DNA of 64,000 nt from Synechococcales cyanobacterium C42_A2020_086 (lineage in GTDB: Bacteria > Cyanobacteriota > Cyanobacteriia > Elainellales > Elainellaceae): NCBI GenBank assembly GCA_015272325.1, contig JACYLU010000001.1:62001-126000 (forward strand), in the 5' to 3' direction. The notes beneath the pieces are model-generated. The model was not told the origin of the DNA. It ran no database searches and was given only the letters and a program-made list of their open reading frames with translations. Below are positions 62,103 to 64,000 of the stretch, in pieces. The translations under genes were made by a program, and so were the position numbers. Numbering within the stretch: position 1 is the first letter of the stretch; each line of letters opens with the position of its first letter.

Positions 62103-62636
62103 CTATTGTGGGGGCGCTTCAGACGAGGATTGCCGCCTTTCCTCCTGAGATTTCAACGTCAGATACCGCTTGAGAATTTTGCGTGTGGACTTAGACAGCC
62201 GGCGCGAATCGCCAGGCTGATAGAAACAGATGGCTTTAATTTCTTGCATTGGGGTCGGTTCCCCCTCGGCTTCGATCAGGAAAACCTTGTGATGATTGCG
62301 GTTCAAGAAAGCCCCTCGCTGGCGAACACCGCCCATATGGCAGAACAAATACTGCACCGATACGGCTCTCAGCCCGGTTTCTTCCCGCAGTTCCCGAATG
62401 GCAGCCTGAATTCTCATTTCGTTACGGTTAGCGGCTCCACCGGGCAGCGAAAACCGCTCGCCATCTTCAGAGACCAGCAGGATCCCGGCTGGAGTTTCCA
62501 CGAGCGCTGTGCCGCGGCGGCGGGTGTAAACCAAGGCTGCTCTCAATGCCTTACTTTGCTTGCGAATTTGCTTGGTGGTCATCTGAATGACAGTGGCAAA
62601 CTGAGCGTTTAGCTGGTGAAGGGGATGCATATCCAT
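62103..62636 (-). CDS. Nudix hydrolase
   Basis: 177 residues. The complete Nudix box G-x5-E-x7-RELREETGL starts at Gly67 (E73, R81-E82, E85-E86). About 35 residues precede the fold and a Lys/Arg-rich helix (SKSTRKILKRYLTLKS) ends it. It would hydrolyse a nucleoside-diphosphate derivative; the substrate is not predictable. It lies between accC and the CBS-CP12 gene on the same strand (gaps 113 and 44 bp). Confidence 0.92.
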   Translation of the reverse strand: MDMHPLHQLNAQFATVIQMTTKQIRKQSKALRAALVYTRRRGTALVETPAGILLVSEDGERFSLPGGAANRNEMRIQAAIRELREETGLRAVSVQYLFCHMGGVRQRGAFLNRNHHKVFLIEAEGEPTPMQEIKAICFYQPGDSRRLSKSTRKILKRYLTLKSQEERRQSSSEAPPQ

Positions 62637-62749
62637 CCATTTCCTGCCGTGGAGGCAATCACAGCCCTCGATCTCGCTGTCGCTGAACGCAGCCCGATCC
62701 GGTTCTTTCCGCTAGTTTGGCATCGATCCGCCGTTGCGGGCAACGCAAC

Positions 62750-64000
62750 TTAGCCGAGAGAACGCACCATCATTTGTTCAATGAAATTGGTGTAAACTTC
62801 GCCGTCGAGAAACTCCGCTGTGTCCAGAATCTTCTGGTGAAAGCCGATCGTTGTAGGTAGTCCGGTAATCGCAAATTCTCGCAGCGCTCGCCGCATGCGT
62901 TCAATGGCAGCCGGGCGGTCTTGTCCCCAGACGATTAGCTTGCCGATTAGCGAATCGTAGTAGGGCGGAATTTCGTAGTCGGTGTAGACGTGGGAATCCA
63001 TGCGCACCCCTGGACCGCCTGGCGGCAGATAGCCATTGATGCGTCCAGGATGGGGGCGAAAGTTGTGGTCGGGATCTTCAGCGTTAATGCGACACTCAAT
63101 TGCATGACCGCGAAACTGAATTTGCTCCTGCGTAAAGCCGAGCCGTTCCCCTTGAGCAATCCGGATTTGTTCAGCAATCAGGTCGAGTCCGGTGATCATT
63201 TCGGTGACCGGATGCTCCACCTGAATCCGCGTATTCATTTCCATGAAGTAGAAATTGCCCGAGCGATCCAGCAAAAACTCGACGGTGCCTGCTCCGACAT
63301 AGTTAATGCATTGCGCTACCCGCACGGCAGCTGCCCCCATTTTCTCGCGCAGCTCAGCACTGAGGGCGGGGCTAGGGGCCTCTTCTAGCAGCTTTTGATG
63401 TCGCCGCTGGATTGAGCAGTCGCGCTCGCCGAGATGCACGACATTGCCATAGCTGTCGGCCAAGATCTGAAACTCAATGTGGCGAGGCCGCTCAACAAAT
63501 TTTTCCAGGTAAACGCCAGCATTGCCGAAGGCCGCTTCTGCTTCGCCTTGGGCCGCTAGAAACGACTTCACCAGCTCATCTTCACTGCGAACTAGCCGCA
63601 TGCCGCGCCCGCCGCCGCCCGCCGTCGCTTTGATGATGACCGGATAGCCGATTGCCTGAGCCGTAGTCAATGCTTCCTTCTCGTCGGTCAGCAAGCCCTC
63701 GCTGCCCGGCACCGTGGGTACACCAATCTGCTGCATGGTTTCGCGCGCGGTAGACTTGTCGCCCATCGCCCGGATCGCGTCTGGCGAGGGACCGATAAAG
63801 GCAATTTGATGATCGGCACAAATCTCGGCAAAGCGAGCATTTTCCGCCAGAAAGCCGTAGCCAGGGTGGATCGCAGTAGCGTTGCGTGTTAGGGCTGCTG
63901 CAATAATGTTGGGAATATTCAGGTAGCTTTTGCTGCTGGGCGGCTCACCAATACACACGGCTTCATCCGCTAGCTGCACATGCAGCGCATGGCGATCAAT
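62750..64000 (-). CDS. accC: Acetyl-CoA carboxylase biotin carboxylase subunit (5' end outside the window)
   Basis: 417 codons are in the window; the first 30 or so lie beyond position 64000. The visible start reads [20 protein letters not shown], which fits the family just after its N-terminal IANRGEIA region. The ATP-grasp Gly-rich loop [47 protein letters not shown] and the C-terminal [13 protein letters not shown] are all present. It carboxylates biotin on AccB for fatty acid synthesis. Confidence 0.96.
   Translation of the reverse strand: MDRHALHVQLADEAVCIGEPPSSKSYLNIPNIIAAALTRNATAIHPGYGFLAENARFAEICADHQIAFIGPSPDAIRAMGDKSTARETMQQIGVPTVPGSEGLLTDEKEALTTAQAIGYPVIIKATAGGGGRGMRLVRSEDELVKSFLAAQGEAEAAFGNAGVYLEKFVERPRHIEFQILADSYGNVVHLGERDCSIQRRHQKLLEEAPSPALSAELREKMGAAAVRVAQCINYVGAGTVEFLLDRSGNFYFMEMNTRIQVEHPVTEMITGLDLIAEQIRIAQGERLGFTQEQIQFRGHAIECRINAEDPDHNFRPHPGRINGYLPPGGPGVRMDSHVYTDYEIPPYYDSLIGKLIVWGQDRPAAIERMRRALREFAITGLPTTIGFHQKILDTAEFLDGEVYTNFIEQMMVRSLG

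Overview
This is a 64 kb stretch of cyanobacterial chromosome with moderately high GC. The taxon is shown by psbI (photosystem II), thf1/psb29, crtR (carotenoid hydroxylase), an NdbB-type quinone reductase, a CBS-CP12 fusion protein, cyanobacterial-type FtsH proteases, and HIP1 octamers (GCGATCGC, five seen at 10686, 14153, 15042, 24473 and 56680). I see no prophage, insertion sequence, integrase or CRISPR array. Most of the window is core chromosome, with one looser patch of small accessory-type genes at about 31.7-36.1 kb.

Layout. 0-6 kb: end of gnd, tRNA-Val(GAC), an alpha/beta hydrolase with a CPA1 Na+/H+ antiporter, then a radical SAM gene overlapping a GT2 glycosyltransferase that resembles cyanobacterial glucolipid synthases. 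6.5-11.5 kb: a Ser/Thr kinase-NACHT NTPase-membrane fusion converging on dnaX. 11.6-17.1 kb: thf1, a conserved hypothetical, an LptD-like DUF3769 outer-membrane protein, the 38-residue psbI and a DCC thiol-disulfide protein. 17.2-22.5 kb: a phosphate-uptake cluster (Pho box, pstS, a cNMP-domain protein, pstC, pstA, pstB). 22.6-31.6 kb: ispG, ftsH, nadA, a 67-residue Cys-motif protein, BON and DUF937 proteins, and a clpP-lysE-M23 peptidase unit.

31.7-36.1 kb holds NTF2-like, SRPBCC plus ArsR (with paired operator-like inverted repeats), a small membrane protein, cupin, VOC-like and DUF924 genes. 37-45.2 kb holds ppsA, an ABC1/UbiB kinase, a membrane protein, an alpha/beta hydrolase, a DUF1003 protein and two half-size GDT1/TMEM165 cation-transporter genes. 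45.2-51.9 kb holds a nitrate/cyanate-family ABC importer, an SbmA/BacA-type ABC exporter and DUF72. 52-64 kb holds ndbB, a HAD hydrolase, a second ftsH, an FMN reductase, crtR, TPR proteins, folB, proA, CBS-CP12, a Nudix hydrolase and the 3' part of accC.

Recurring themes are photosystem II maintenance (psbI, thf1, two ftsH, clpP), nutrient import (phosphate, NrtA-family substrate, probably Mn/Ca) and carbon/redox control (CBS-CP12, ppsA, ndbB). The items most worth a second look are the kinase-NACHT fusion, the CBS-CP12 protein lacking its last cysteine, the cNMP-domain protein inside the pst cluster lacking the usual glutamate, the radical SAM/glycosyltransferase overlap, and a genome-style signature of two- or three-copy 9-16 bp tandem duplications in many non-coding gaps.
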